From Macrobrachium rosenbergii (Eukaryota > Arthropoda > Malacostraca > Decapoda > Palaemonidae): DNA of 64,000 nt. The notes beneath the pieces are model-generated. The model was not told the DNA's origin, searched no databases, and saw only the letters and a list, made by a program, of their open reading frames with translations. Made by a program: the position numbers and the translations under genes. The stretch spans positions 38,687,570 to 38,751,569 of the forward strand of contig NC_089784.1 of NCBI RefSeq assembly GCF_040412425.1. Direction: 5' to 3'. Numbering within the stretch: position 1 is the first letter of the stretch; each line of letters begins with the position of its first letter. This document shows, piece after piece, positions 1 through 11,484 of the stretch.

Positions 1-498
1 AAAATATCCATTTCACAAATGTCAAATAAATGTATTTGTTTTGAAATATTTTGAGAGTAACGATAAATAGAAAAAATAAAACTTGTTTTACTCGACCAAA
101 ATTGTATGTGGTTATATTTCAATCATTATTTTTGAATTAACGATTTATATTTTAAAAACATTTTACGATCAGGTGCCATTTGCATCATTTTGTGATAATA
201 TTTTCTCTGTGTTCTTTGATCAAAATATACCAAAATCATTGCAATTTTACTGACAATTACAAAGAAAAACAAAATAAACTCATTTTTCAAAGATTTGTTT
301 AAAATTATATTTGAAAATTATCAAAGCTGTCATATATTTTAAAATTTATATGATGATATTTTTTTATGGTTGCATACTAAATTAGGCAATGACAAAAAAA
401 GGAGCCAAAAATGATTAATAAAACAGTATCAGATTTTTGAAAAAGCTTTTCAGCGCTAACTTCCTCAAAACATTTTGTAAATAGAGGTGTAGGGTTAA
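1..498 (+). mobile_element. degraded piggyBac-like satellite element, right end
   Basis: The stretch shares blocks in the same order with 39180-39613: ttgtgataatatttt, the run around ataccaaaatcat, gctgtcatatatt, gatggttgcatactaaa, ggcaatgacaaaaaa, and the end ttttgtaaatagagg followed by agggttaa. It is therefore an older copy of the right part of the TTAA-flanked element at 37819-39613, with many substitutions. It ends at a TTAA tetranucleotide (495-498). Its left part is outside the window. No coding capacity is visible. Confidence 0.7.
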
Positions 499-599
499 CA
501 AGCCAAATTATTAATCCTTCTTGAGCCAACAACACTACTACAGCCAGACTTCTTTAAACCAGCACCCTTGGGACCATGCCACTGCTTGACCACAGAAAA

Positions 600-1600
600 T
601 CCCTTATGACAGAAAGGGATGAAAAACTGTAAAGAGTTTTTTTATTTATTTATTGCTTTGTTATCAAAGGGAAGAAAACTTATGAATAAATTCATTTGTT
701 AGGTTTATTTTCAACTAGCTAATTTCCAACATCTCCAAATGCTTAACACAACCCCAAATAAATTAAAGCACTTTATGTGCAGTGACATTGGTCTCCAGTC
801 ACCTTTCATTTTCCGGCACTTCAAACTTGTTTATGTTCGTTTTCAGCAAAATCTAAAAAGTCTGATGTTTTGTTTCTTTAAGCCTGCATGTGTCTTATAC
901 AGAGTAGTAAGTGGCCCTGTTAGATTATAAGAAATAGTATCCATTGGCAAATGTCAAATAATGTATTTGTACAAGTCACGATAATTTTAATAAAACTTGT
1001 TTTACTTGTTGATTTATTTTATGAAGGTTAGCATTTATCATAATGAATTTTATGAACATTCAGGTGCCATTTATTCTGGTAAAAGCTTAAAATCATCAGC
1101 TGATTGCATTTTACTGACATTGCTAAACGAAACTCATTTCAAAGATTTGTTTTTTGTAGTGAATTATCAAAGCAGGGTTTTAAAATTTAGCTTTATTTAT
1201 AAATCAGTAAAAAATCGAAAAAATCATTAAGAAAATCAGATTGGCTTTTTTAACATTTTTGGTGTGCATTATTGAAATGGCGATGTAAAGTGGCATTTTT
1301 ATTGAGTTTTTCATCAAAAACCTTCAAATTTTTTTATTTATTTATTCTGCCGCTAATTTTGGAGCTAATTTTCAACTTCCAACTGTAACACAACCCCAAA
1401 TAAAAGTGTGTTAGTTATGGTAAGTGACACCCCGAACATGATTCAATTGTTTAGAAACTTGATGGAAATAATTTCTTATACACATAGTAATATTTAAGAA
1501 ATAGTAATGAATTCTTAGACAAGTCACAAGGTGGTAAGCCTGATTTATTGTATGAAGGTTAGCATTTATCATAATGAACTTTAGCTTCTAGGCCTATTTA
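600..1600. repeat. degraded direct repeat pair
   Basis: AT-rich intronic sequence with two diverged copies of one unit. The block around cacaaccccaaataaa occurs at about 748 and 1390, and a 40-bp block around gaaggttagcatttatcat occurs at about 1024 and 1555. The middle (940-1200) also resembles the left half of the sequence at 1-300, so an old satellite-like expansion of the same family seems likely. The short reading frames here look random. Confidence 0.55.
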
Positions 1601-1789
1601 TTAGTTAAAAGCCAACTCAGATATACTGTGTTATCATATCTACTGAAACTGAGACAGGCATAGAAAGCCTAGCATAGTGTAATTTATTGAAAATACATCT
1701 CACACTATACGCAATGTATACTGTACTGTATGATGAAATCATGTTTTTGGACAAAATTTTAATGATTGCATGATACACAAGTATATATA

Positions 1790-3299
1790 CAGTCAACTCC
1801 TGGTATTCGCAGGGGTTAGGGACCATAGCCACCCACGAAAAGCGAAAATCTGTGTTAAGTTGTTACCCCCTCATCTAAAAATGCTTATAACTGCCTATTG
1901 TAATAGGTCAAACACCAAATATACCTTGAACTAAAATGCTTATAACTGCCTATTTTAATCATTCAAACCCCAAATATACCTTAAACTATCATCCTATATC
2001 AAATATACCTTAAGCTATCATCCTAAAACACTAATATTCAAATTCATTCTACAACATTACCCTTAAAAGTTTATGGCTTACAGCTGTGTGTAAAAACTAA
2101 TCAAGTTCTCCCTATATTCAGGCACAGCCATTTTCTCTCATACAGTATTCAGGCCGTCCTGTTTTCTTTTTACATTAGACAGGGGAAACATTGGGATGGG
2201 AATTCACAAGTAGAGTTAAGTACTGTGCCTAAATATTCAGATATGTATTGAAAAAAAATACCAAATTATAAATGCAATCAACAGTGATAAAATATTCTCT
2301 TATGTACTGTTGTGTGTTGATCATACATAGAATCAACTAAACTTGTAAAGAAATGGTACAGTAAATCAAGCAAAGCAAAAATAAAATTGTAATGTATGTA
2401 TTTATGCATGCACTCTTTTTTATATAGCATCATGAACTTCCTGGAGTTTTAGTTTAGTATTTTAATGTTTATGATACACTAATTCACATTTCATTTAAGG
2501 ATATGTACAGTACTGAGAGAAAGAGAGGGGGCTGGTGGACTGAGGTATGTTTATGTCTGTAAAGTGAATCGGGAAACAGCTGTTTTGTGATTTTGAGGGA
2601 TTTTACTTTTAACATAAAGTACGTTAGTTTACCTTTGTGTACCCAATTTAGTTTTATGTACAAAATTGAAAATAATTCCATTAATACATTCGTTTCTTTT
2701 AGCAAATAAAAAATTATTTTTCTAATTACAAATGGCTGGACAATCTTTTTTTTTATACATATTATGATGATAATAGATCAGTATGATAATACAGTATAAA
2801 TAGATTCTGTAAGTGAAATAACATTTATTGCTATTTTTCAAATATTAATATTTGAAAATTAGTAAATCTTTTTTTTATCATAAAAAATGCATTTAGTCAC
2901 AAAAATAACATGAAAATAATTAGCGAATATTTTACATATGCTCTGCTATCATCCTAAAACACTTTATAAAATATAATTTCAAAGTCATCTTACAACATTA
3001 CCCTTAACAGCTAGTGTAAAGACTAATCCAGTTTCCCCTGTATTCAGGCACAGCCATTTTCTCTCATACGGTATTCAAGCTGTCCTGTTTTCTCTTTATA
3101 GTAAAGAAGGGAAACATTGGGAATACATTTTATTGATATTTAGCTTTGTTTACATTAATATCAATATTTGAAAATTTGTATATCTTTTTGTATCAAAAAA
3201 TGTAGTCACAAAAATAACATGAAAATACAGTAATTAACAAACATTGCTCTACAAAAAAGTCCGCCAGTTAGTGAATTATCCGCTATTTATTTGGGTTTA
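1790..3299. mobile_element. pogo/Tigger-type MITE derivative with internal duplication
   Basis: It starts after a TA (1788-1789) with cagtcaactcctggtattcg, a variant of the terminus seen in the MITEs at 16513 and 35632, and has the family's internal motifs (aaaatgcttataactgccta, atttagtcacaaaaataaca with atgaaaata). It ends near 3299 with gggttta, where a second element begins. About 180 bp are present twice: 2018-2200 and 2944-3122, both starting atcatcctaaaacact and containing cattttctctcatac. No transposase is visible, so it is a non-autonomous derivative. Confidence 0.65.
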
Positions 3300-4075
3300 C
3301 CATATTTGCTGGTGTATTAGATGCATTTTTTTATTTTTAAATGTATAAAAAAAACTGCAGTGTCCAGTGTGGCCATATACGGATGAGAGACCGAGCGGTT
3401 AGGCTCAGCCTAGCCTACGATGAGCTTACTGAGTAGGTAATTATTATGGTAAATTTTATTACTAGTAATAAAATATTGAAAACAGCTGGATTATCAGTCT
3501 GTTATCACAAACTTACGAAAAGTTGCTTATGATACGTTGGCAGTTAGCCTATAAGGGAAGCTCACATTATCTCACTGTACCTCCTTCCCAAGCATACATA
3601 ACCTACACCTCATATATGTCTTGCATTATATAAGGACTGTTTTACCTTTAGGAAACATTTATTTATTCTCTAAATAAAAAAAAAACTCATCTGGCTGTCA
3701 GCCATTTGCAGTGAATGGATGTACAGTAAACAAAATCAAAGCGCTGCCCCGGTGTCCTGTTACGTTAACACATATATAAACACCTATACAACTGACCTGA
3801 GAGGAGGTAAGAATTTGAGTATGGTTTCCCATAAAGTAATGTTTATTTATAGTAGATTTCATACGGGCCAAACCCATGGCTGAAAAACAAAAAAGGCACA
3901 GTTATAACATCAAATTTAAACTAGATTCATACATTTTTCTCTACAAAATCTTTTTAAAATATCTTTCAATAAATGTATGATAAAACATACTAAAATTGTT
4001 TTTTCCACAAAATATCCTTGTAAAATAAGGCATGCATCTTATTCGAGGGTGTGTCTTATACACCGGCAAATATGG
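3300..4075. mobile_element. TIR DNA element with TA target duplication
   Basis: The ends form an imperfect inverted repeat: left ccatatttgctggtgtatta, right complement ccatatttgccggtgtataa, each flanked by TA (3298-3299 and 4076-4077). The 776-bp interior has no reading frame of note. It sits at the right end of the preceding MITE derivative and appears to have inserted there. The superfamily cannot be fixed, but the TA duplication suggests Tc1/mariner/pogo. Confidence 0.65.
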
Positions 4076-4189
4076 TATGTTCCACAGAAAAATTTGCAAC
4101 TAAACGAAGCTGCAAATGCTGAACCTTGATATAGCAGGGGTCCACTGCAAATTACGGAAATGTGTGGTAGTGCCCGTTTAGCTTCTCAA

Positions 4190-5180
4190 GAACTAATGGC
4201 AGCTGATTCAAAAACAGTCCTGGATCATGGGAGTTCCAGACCACAGAGTGCCAAATTTAAGAGGTCAGAATGTAAAAAAAAAATACCAAGCAAGATTCCT
4301 GGATGGACTCAATAAATGGAATAGATTCAAAGATTTCTTTAAGCTTGGTAAGGAAAAAATATTAGGAAACTGACTGGCAAGAATGTTCCTTCACTTTTAC
4401 CTTCCTTCAAAATAAACAGCCAACTAATCACAGACCCTGATGATGTTGCTATTGAGTTGGAGGATCATTTTGTCAGATACAGTATCTCAAAACCAAAGTA
4501 TTATCCACCAAGCCTTAAGCCATTAGATGCTGAAGAAGAAATTATATTACATTACAGCTTGTTAATAATGAGAGAACTACAACATGCCCTATCATTAACT
4601 GAATAAACAGCCCCAGGAAAGGATAACATCTATGATATGATGAAGCACCTGACTGAAGGTGCTATAATTTTAATTTGCAAGCCAGGAAAGGCTAATACTC
4701 AACGAACAAGTTACCGATCTTTAGCCCAAACAAGCTGGATTTGCAAATTAATGGAAAACTAATGTTAACTTGTTTGGTTTTCAAAATTTTTTTTTGGTCT
4801 TCAAAAAAAATTATCTTATTTCTGAATCAATTTAGGTTCAATAAGAAAGAAACACTTTACACCCTCTTCTCTGCCTCTCCAACCAAGATACAGTTAGGTT
4901 TTGCATAGAAAAAGCAAACCATGGGAGTATTCTTCAATGTGGAGATGGCATGAACACCATAAGGCAGCTTGGCATTATATAGCAGCTTATTAAGTTAGAC
5001 AAAGATGATATGCTAAAATTTATTAAATATTTTCTTTCAGAATGTTACCTCCTTGTAGAAGCTGGAAACAAAGTATCTTCTCTTTTTAAAAAACAGGAAG
5101 GAGTTACCCAAGGAAGTTAGCTGCTACTCTATTTTCTGTAGCTGGCAGTGAAATTATACAAACAATTTCAACTCTTTATC
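4190..5180 (+). pseudogene. LINE (Jockey-like) reverse transcriptase relic
   Basis: Conceptual translation over several frames gives the pre-RT and RT blocks of an insect-type non-LTR retrotransposon: KINSQLITDPDDVAIELEDH (near 4410-4470), then TAPGKDNI (about 4605), then LICKPGKANTQRTSYRSLAQ with TSWICKLME, matching the KPGKDPxxxxSYRPIxLTxxxCKxxE block. Near 5030-5120 a second block resembles the FLSERxFxVxVGxxxSxxFxxxxGVPQGS segment. Stops and frameshifts are frequent and the YADD box is not found. Non-functional fragment in the first intron portion. Confidence 0.7.
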
Positions 5181-6685
5181 AGAAGTTCTCTGTTTGAGGG
5201 ACTAGGACAAGTGGCCGCAGCCTAACTAACCACGGCCAACTGGCCGCAGTCATAGAAAAGGACGACTGACTGGGCCACTTTGCCACCATCATATAAAAGT
5301 ATTAAAATAACCGGCCTTTAAAACTATAAACAATAATTTTATGATATTTACTGTTTTGGCAGTATATCTAGTATCTTTTGATTAACTAAAACACATGTTA
5401 TTCAAAATTTTTTATTAAAATGCCATATTTATGAAAAATATACAAAAAATATTTTATAGCAGCATAAGTATAAGAAAAGATATAGCAACTCCTATATAGA
5501 TATTCTACAATATTATGTTCTCAAACTATAAACAGCAACTATTGATTTTATCCATGCAAAATCTTGGAACATTTTGTAACTTTAATTGCAGAAATTGAAC
5601 CAGCAATCAGCAGTTTGTAGAAGAGATAGTAAAGTCCTTGTTGCAAATAAACTATCCATAAAAATATTGTGTAATAGTAAAATAGTTTGTTTTGCAGTAG
5701 TAATAGGTTCTGCATTATTGTTTGTCCTGTCTTCATCATTTAGTTTAGGTTGATAAACAGAAACATGTTCAGTGGAAAATGAAGATTTCTGGCATTGCCC
5801 CTTCTGTTCATTCTTCCAACATAATTGTCTAATAACCAATAATAAGTTCTATAAACATCATAATGATAATAACAATAATCTGCAAAAATTCAACAGTAAT
5901 ATGTTCTACTAGAATAAATTGTGGTAGGAAAAATATGCATAATAAAAATTATCAGTATTTATTGTGAAAAATGAAAGATGTTAATTTCAAAAATATATTT
6001 TAGCAAAGTGGATAAAACAACCAAAAAATATCATCTAGATGGGAAATAATATTGAAGATTTTTGAAATTCTCTGTTTCAAAATCACAGTACTATATATAT
6101 GTTGTACATAAAATAGTTTGCATCCATTTAAAATAATTACAACCATTCAATAACTGGTGATAGTCCAGGCCCGGGGCATCCAGGGCAGTAACTGGTGATC
6201 CTTCCTCTTCTTGAAGAGAGAGAGAGATTTTTCATTTTTTTCTCTGTTTCTTAGGTGTTACTGTGGCAACCCAGGAATGTATGACTCCCATATTCTTCAT
6301 CTTTAACAGGTTTTCAGTCCAATTCCTAACCCCAGTTCCTGTTCGAGACATTTTCCTACCATGACTCAGTATCCGAAATCTCTTATCAAATTACCAAATC
6401 TTCAGGATGAATGCCATGAAGTCCTTCTTGTAACATTTTTGGTTCTTGTAGGGAAATAGGAGTTCAGCAGTGAACGAAAGATAAAATGTAGACCAAGGTT
6501 TTTGAACCAGGCAAGGGAAATTTCTTTCCAAAGGACATATGGTTACAGTATTTATTTAACATGTATTCATCAGACTATTAAAATTTTTCAATATGGAGTA
6601 CTTGTTAATAAAAACAGTTTTATACAGTAATGTATGATTTTGCACTTCATACTACCATGCCAGTTGTATACAAAGTTGATAAGTA
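5181..6685. other. intron, nothing recognised
   Basis: AT-rich intronic sequence. A small GC-rich patch at 5209-5275 has two ggccgcag motifs, and a short GA run occurs at 6216-6230. No exon, RNA gene or element was recognised. Reading frames of up to 85 codons on the minus strand show no family features. Confidence 0.5.
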
Positions 6686-9636
6686 CAATTGACCTCCGAT
6701 AGAGTTTTTGTCCATGTACTGTTAACAAACCACCCTTTAATGTACAGAACACTTAATGCATGTACAGTACCTAATCTAAAACAGGCACTAATATTAAAAT
6801 GTTAGAATATTAAAGTATATAAAGAAATAAAGATTGTTACTGTACCCACCATGAAAGAAGTTGAAGAAAAACTTGAATGATGATAAGATGAATTTGTGCA
6901 CAGTAGAAATGATGATGATGAAGCTGATGATGTCTTCTACTGTGCATAATGATTGTATTTTACAATTATCTCTTCAGACTGAGGTGTCTTTCCTGGGACA
7001 CCTCTTCAACTTCTTAGATGACACTTCTTCAATTTCTTCCGAAGGCATAGTAGTTAGGAGGAACTGGCTTTTTCAGGCTGGAAGAACAAAAGTTGCTGCC
7101 GCTGCTTCTTTTTTACGATCGAAGAGCATCCTGTAGGGAGTCATGTCTTCATCGATTTTGTTGCAGAACTGCAGAGAACGAACCAAAACCTTTCGTCCCA
7201 TTCTTGTGACAATTCTTTCAGCTCCTTAAATAGGTTGCAGAGCCAGCCAAGCCTTTCTAATGTTAAGCCTGTTTCTTCGACAATCTACAGCAATATCCTT
7301 CCTGTGGTTCATTTTCTTCCTCACTGGCTGATTTTGTCAGGTCTTCGAGGTCTGCGTCAGTTATCGGCTGGAATGGCAGTCCAACAACTCTCAACGAATT
7401 TCCGTCAAAGAAATCTTGTCGCCAAACCCATCACCTTTCCAATTATCAACTGCACAGATTTCCCTACTGCAGAGTGTTGAATCTCGGCAGGCGTAAACAT
7501 ATCATTGTAAACAATCTCGGACCACAATTATCCTCCAGCTCTGTTAACATAGCAGGTTTCATTTCTTGCAGCCTTCTGGATGTTCTGATTTAGGCACGCT
7601 TCTGTTGACCGCCAATACGCCTTCAAATTGAATGTTTCATCCTCATCTTCAGTCTGTCAATAACATCATTACAAAAAGGAAACAAAATGTATCTCGTGTA
7701 GAGGGGCCTTGAACAGAGATCCTGATAACCCACTGGTCCATCGGTTGAAATCAGGGGTTGGGTGTCAGGAACTCAACCTGAATGCCCAAAATGGAAAGAT
7801 CAGTCGCGTGTCCACCAACCTTCATCCAACAGGAGAAGGATCTTAAATGGCAAGCCCTTCTCTAAGAGATATTTACTGACTTGTGGGATAAAACACTGGT
7901 GGAACCAGTTGGAGGTCAGCATCTTCAGTAATCCATGCTTTTGGATTATGCATCCAATACACGGGAAGGAAATTCTTATTTTATTTTTCAAAGCACGAGG
8001 GTTTTCAAAACTTAAAAAAGCCCTGGCTTTAGCAAAAATCCCAAATGCATTTACCACAATCACGAGGGTAACAGGTTTGAATGCTTTAAAGCCAGAGGCT
8101 TTGGCTTCTTCTTTGAACAGGAAAGTTCCCATATGGCATTCTCTTCCAAAACAAACCATCGGACATTCATTGGTCCATATTAAAGACTTGTGGGTGGAGC
8201 TTGTATCCACCTTCAGCGATAATATTCTTGAAACTCATCCAAGCTGAAGAAAACAGCTTTGTTTTCAGCGGAAGCAGGGATGAAAAACGCTTTTCAGGCG
8301 AGCGTTTCTGAAACTTGGCTTTAACCATCCTTTGCTGGCGGTAAAACGTTGTGTCTGAGGCTGGGAATCAGTGGATGTCCCTGCTTGAGGTTCATCTACA
8401 TCATCTTCATTTTTATTTCTTCTTCAGCTATAAACCATCATCTTGAGGTTCCTTTTTGACGAAATTCTATACAACCTCAAAGCCTTGATCGGATGAAAAA
8501 CACATCCAAAGCTATTTTTTTCTTCCGGCAGTTAAAATCCAGATTGACAAAGCACCTTCCATACGGATAAATCGTTTTAAGAAAAGATACGTAACAACTC
8601 GCTTAGATGACTTGCTAAAGGTGATGGCAGCAATCTTCCTAAACAGCAACTCATGATTTTATTAATGCATCCAGCTTCTTGGTGGATTTTTTAACTCCAA
8701 AATGGCAGCCTTTGGCCAGCAATCAGAAGTTCTCCCTTCCTTCAACATATCGAGAAGTGTCACCTTCTCAGCAATCCATAATCATTTTCCGTTTGTTTAG
8801 GCTCAGTACCAGCCTTAGCAGAAGCAGTTTGTTTTGGAGCCATTGTAGGGTTAAACAGTTAAAAAAAGTTCAACTTCAAACACACACTGTCATTTAGCAC
8901 TGGTAATAAAACAGCATCTATCTACAGAGGAAAAAAGGAAGATGTGGCATTGCCCTTCTGAAGATGCTGCGGGTCAACATAAGGGAAGCTGCCATGGTTG
9001 GAGAAACAATCCAAAACACCAATCACAGGCGAGATTACAAAACTTGGGAGCTGATTATGTCATCTATCAATAAATGGAACCAATCACAGCCCATTTTACA
9101 TGCTAGTTTCAAATTCAAATATATTTTGCTATTTTATGCTTTTTTGTTGTAGTAGTATGTTTATTCGAGATGTTATTTTTGCAACAAACAATATTATTGG
9201 ATGCAGTACAAAAGATTCATGGAAAAAGATGCACATTCATTACATTTTGTATTTTATAATTAGTATATATGCAGCCATCAGCAGTTTGCACCATTCAAAT
9301 ATGACAATGTCAGACTGCATCTGATTAGTGTTTCATGTTCAGTTTAATTTTACTAGTACTATAATGAATTATCGAGATGATCACATTCTCATTTTTGTTT
9401 AATTTCATTTTGTACTGAATTATATGTCATAATGCAATGAACCAACAGTACTAGCAGATATTAATAATTATTAATGGAATTAATGAAATATTTGGGTCTT
9501 CATAATCAGTTCCTATTTTTGAAATTTCCGAAAATCCGCAGTATATATTTTCTCTTATAATATAAATCATCAGTAGTGAAAAATCCCTTGTCTGAATTGC
9601 TATGCAGGCCGCGAAGTGGAAGTAATGGGTTCACTG
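6686..9636 (-). mobile_element. Tigger (pogo) DNA transposon, degenerate
   Basis: Putative ends: caattgacctcc after TA at 6684-6685 on the left and ..gggttcactg before TA at 9637-9638 on the right; read inward they are imperfect inverted repeats (CAATTGACC.. and CAGTGAACCC..). The 2.95-kb size fits autonomous Tigger elements. A minus-strand transposase relic fills 6850-8845. The right end is more convincing than the left. Confidence 0.6.
6850..8845 (-). pseudogene. TIGD-like (pogo/Tigger) transposase relic
   Basis: On the minus strand the frame starts at an ATG near 8844 (MAPKQTASAKAGTEPKQTEN) and, after a frameshift, continues VTLLDMLKEGRTSD, the helix-turn-helix (CENP-B type) region. The longest clean stretch, 7800-8210, has CHMGTFLFKEEAKASGFKAF, PRALKNK, MLTSNWFHQCFIP and KYLLEKGLPFKILLLLDEG. 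The last is the DDE core block, where the family has LLLLDNAPGH, so the catalytic aspartate is kept but the following residues are changed. The C-terminal acidic tail lies at about 6900-7150. Multiple stops and shifts; not functional. It is antisense to POLA1. Confidence 0.8.
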
Positions 9637-9975
9637 TAGATGATAAAATTGAAGTTTTTCAATAATCCAGTTGACCCCTCACTTTATCATAGCTGGTCAG
9701 ACTCCACAAAGAATGACTCAAGATAACTCCCAGTGATCTGAGGGATTATGAGTGCATTTGCTAACCCACCGGGACTAAACGATCTTTTTCTTCCACTATT
9801 TTTTTCCACTAATGGATTCCAAGTCTGGGATTCACATGCAGCACACAGATAGGATTAGTTAAAGTTGTGGGTTCATAATGAACCCATTTTGTATATTAAA
9901 ACTTTTATATTAACATGGTGGAGATGCATATGTGATGCCTTATTTTCCCAAATTTAATAATGTTATTCTTATTAG
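9637..9975. other. intron end, nothing recognised
   Basis: About 340 bp between the Tigger right end and the first POLA1 exon. No further element or exon is seen; the last 15 bases form the T-rich acceptor of the exon at 9976. Confidence 0.5.
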
Positions 9976-10203
9976 GTTGCTGTCAATGAAGAAGTAGAGG
10001 AAGCAGAAGAAACAGGTGGCAAACGAAGTGCCAAAGGTCGTCGTAAACCTGCTTACGCTGGAGGCCTTGTATTAGATCCTAAGAAGGGATTTTATGATAA
10101 ATATATTTTGCTCATGGACTTCAATTCTTTGTATCCAAGTATCATTCAAGAATACAATATTTGCTTCACAACAATGCCACGCATTCCAGTTGAAGACAAA
10201 GAG
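9976..10203 (+). CDS. POLA1: POLA1 exon with palm motif A
   Basis: This exon has 228 bp (76 codons, phase 0 at both ends), acceptor ..ttattcttattag and donor gag|GTAGGT. It opens with an acidic and basic linker ([15 protein letters not shown], then KRSAKGRRK), followed by [17 protein letters not shown] and motif [20 protein letters not shown]. The motif A aspartate (codon 10117-10119) is one of the two metal-binding catalytic aspartates of B-family polymerases. [10 protein letters not shown] and the [11 protein letters not shown] tail distinguish alpha from the delta, epsilon and zeta polymerases. The exon ends in a short variable linker (PRIPVEDKE). No frame break is seen, so it looks functional. 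Confidence 0.96.
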
Positions 10204-11220
10204 GTAGGTTCTTGCAGGTTTGTTGATGAAGAAATTAGTGGTTTTTTACTTAAAAATTTTTCCTGGTGAGTCATTTTCAGTTTTGCAGTGTGTCATGGAT
10301 ATCAAATCCTTGAAAATTCCTAGTTGTAGGTCATCTTTCCAGAATGCTGGAGATATTTAGATTCCGAGCTTATGTATGTAGTGCATATCTGATTTATAAT
10401 TTTATTTCAGACATTATAAAATCTGATTGTCTCAGAAATCAGTATCCAAGAAACTTTGGCATGGAATGTGCAGATGTTTTACTTTTTTTTATAGCTTACT
10501 TGTGCTTAGAGTTTAACTGAGCTTTCTTGATCAAGGTTTGTCCAGCATCTGTAAGCATGGATTTCTGTCTGACAGACTTTTTATCTTTTTTTACCTCCAG
10601 AACCAGTGGATTATTTTTCACCAAACCTGACACAAAATATCATTGTGTAGAGTAAATCCAAGTTTGTTCAAATATTGAAGACTTCATCCAAGGGGAGGCA
10701 TTAAATAAATAGTAAAAAGAGATGTTGGTTTATCCACAACAAGTCTTTAGAACCATTAAAGCAGAAATGACAAAACCAATATGAAAGCTTCCTTATGCAG
10801 TAGGTTAAAGTTTGTTTAAACCATGGACATTAGGGTCGCAATAGTAAGCCATACTTTCATATAAGGACATACATGAAAAATCATTAATATTCTGAAACAA
10901 TAAATTGCAACATGGTTTAAATTTATCTGATTATGTAATCATACTCATGTTGTGTAGTTTTAAATTGGTTCAGGCTGTGGACCTTGGAGTTGCAGTAGGG
11001 GCCCAAAGATTGTACAGGAATGTATTGGAAAATATCAGCTATATGGTTCAAGTGCAGCAAGGTTTTTCAAGAGAGAAGTATTTCCAATATGCCTCATCTT
11101 AATTTTATATAACATGAGATAATTACATTTAAATTGTTTCACTTATGAATGGAGCACATTTCAGAATACAGCACATGCCTCCACTATAATCAGTATTAGT
11201 ATTGCTTGTTTCTTTTCACC
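10204..11220. other. intron, nothing recognised
   Basis: First kilobase of the 5-kb intron. No similarity to a known family and no inverted or tandem repeat stood out. Confidence 0.5.
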
Positions 11221-11484
11221 AGATTCAGTTAGTGCCCTGATATATATATTTTCCATGTTGAGAGAATGAATAACCTCTCTCCTAATTTGTTGCCTGAAGT
11301 AAATTTTAAATGTGAGGCTCCAGCTCCACCTGAGAAGGTATTATGTTATACCAGATTCAGTTAGTGCCCTGATATGTATATTTTCCATGTTGAGAGAATG
11401 AATAACCTCTCTCCTAATTTGTTGCCTGAAGTAAATTTTAAATGTGAGGCTCCAGCTCCACCTGAGAAGGTATTATGTTATACA
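11221..11484. repeat. 132-bp tandem duplication, two copies
   Basis: Two head-to-tail copies (11221-11352 and 11353-11484) are almost identical; one difference is tgatatatata against tgatatgtata. Each contains an open stretch ending CEAPAPPEK followed by a donor-like gtatta, and the first copy is preceded by a good acceptor-like tttcttttcaccag. All three frames of the whole acceptor-to-donor interval contain a stop, so it is not an internal coding exon. The near identity points to a recent duplication. Confidence 0.85.

Noticed and set aside
1..9975. Further upstream POLA1 exons
   Set aside because: I looked for the block that precedes the motif A exon in polymerase alpha proteins and found no match; it probably lies before the window.
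11221..11338. Possible POLA1 exon ending CEAPAPPEK|gt
   Set aside because: All three phases of the acceptor-to-donor interval contain a stop, and the flanking exons join without it in known polymerase alpha proteins.
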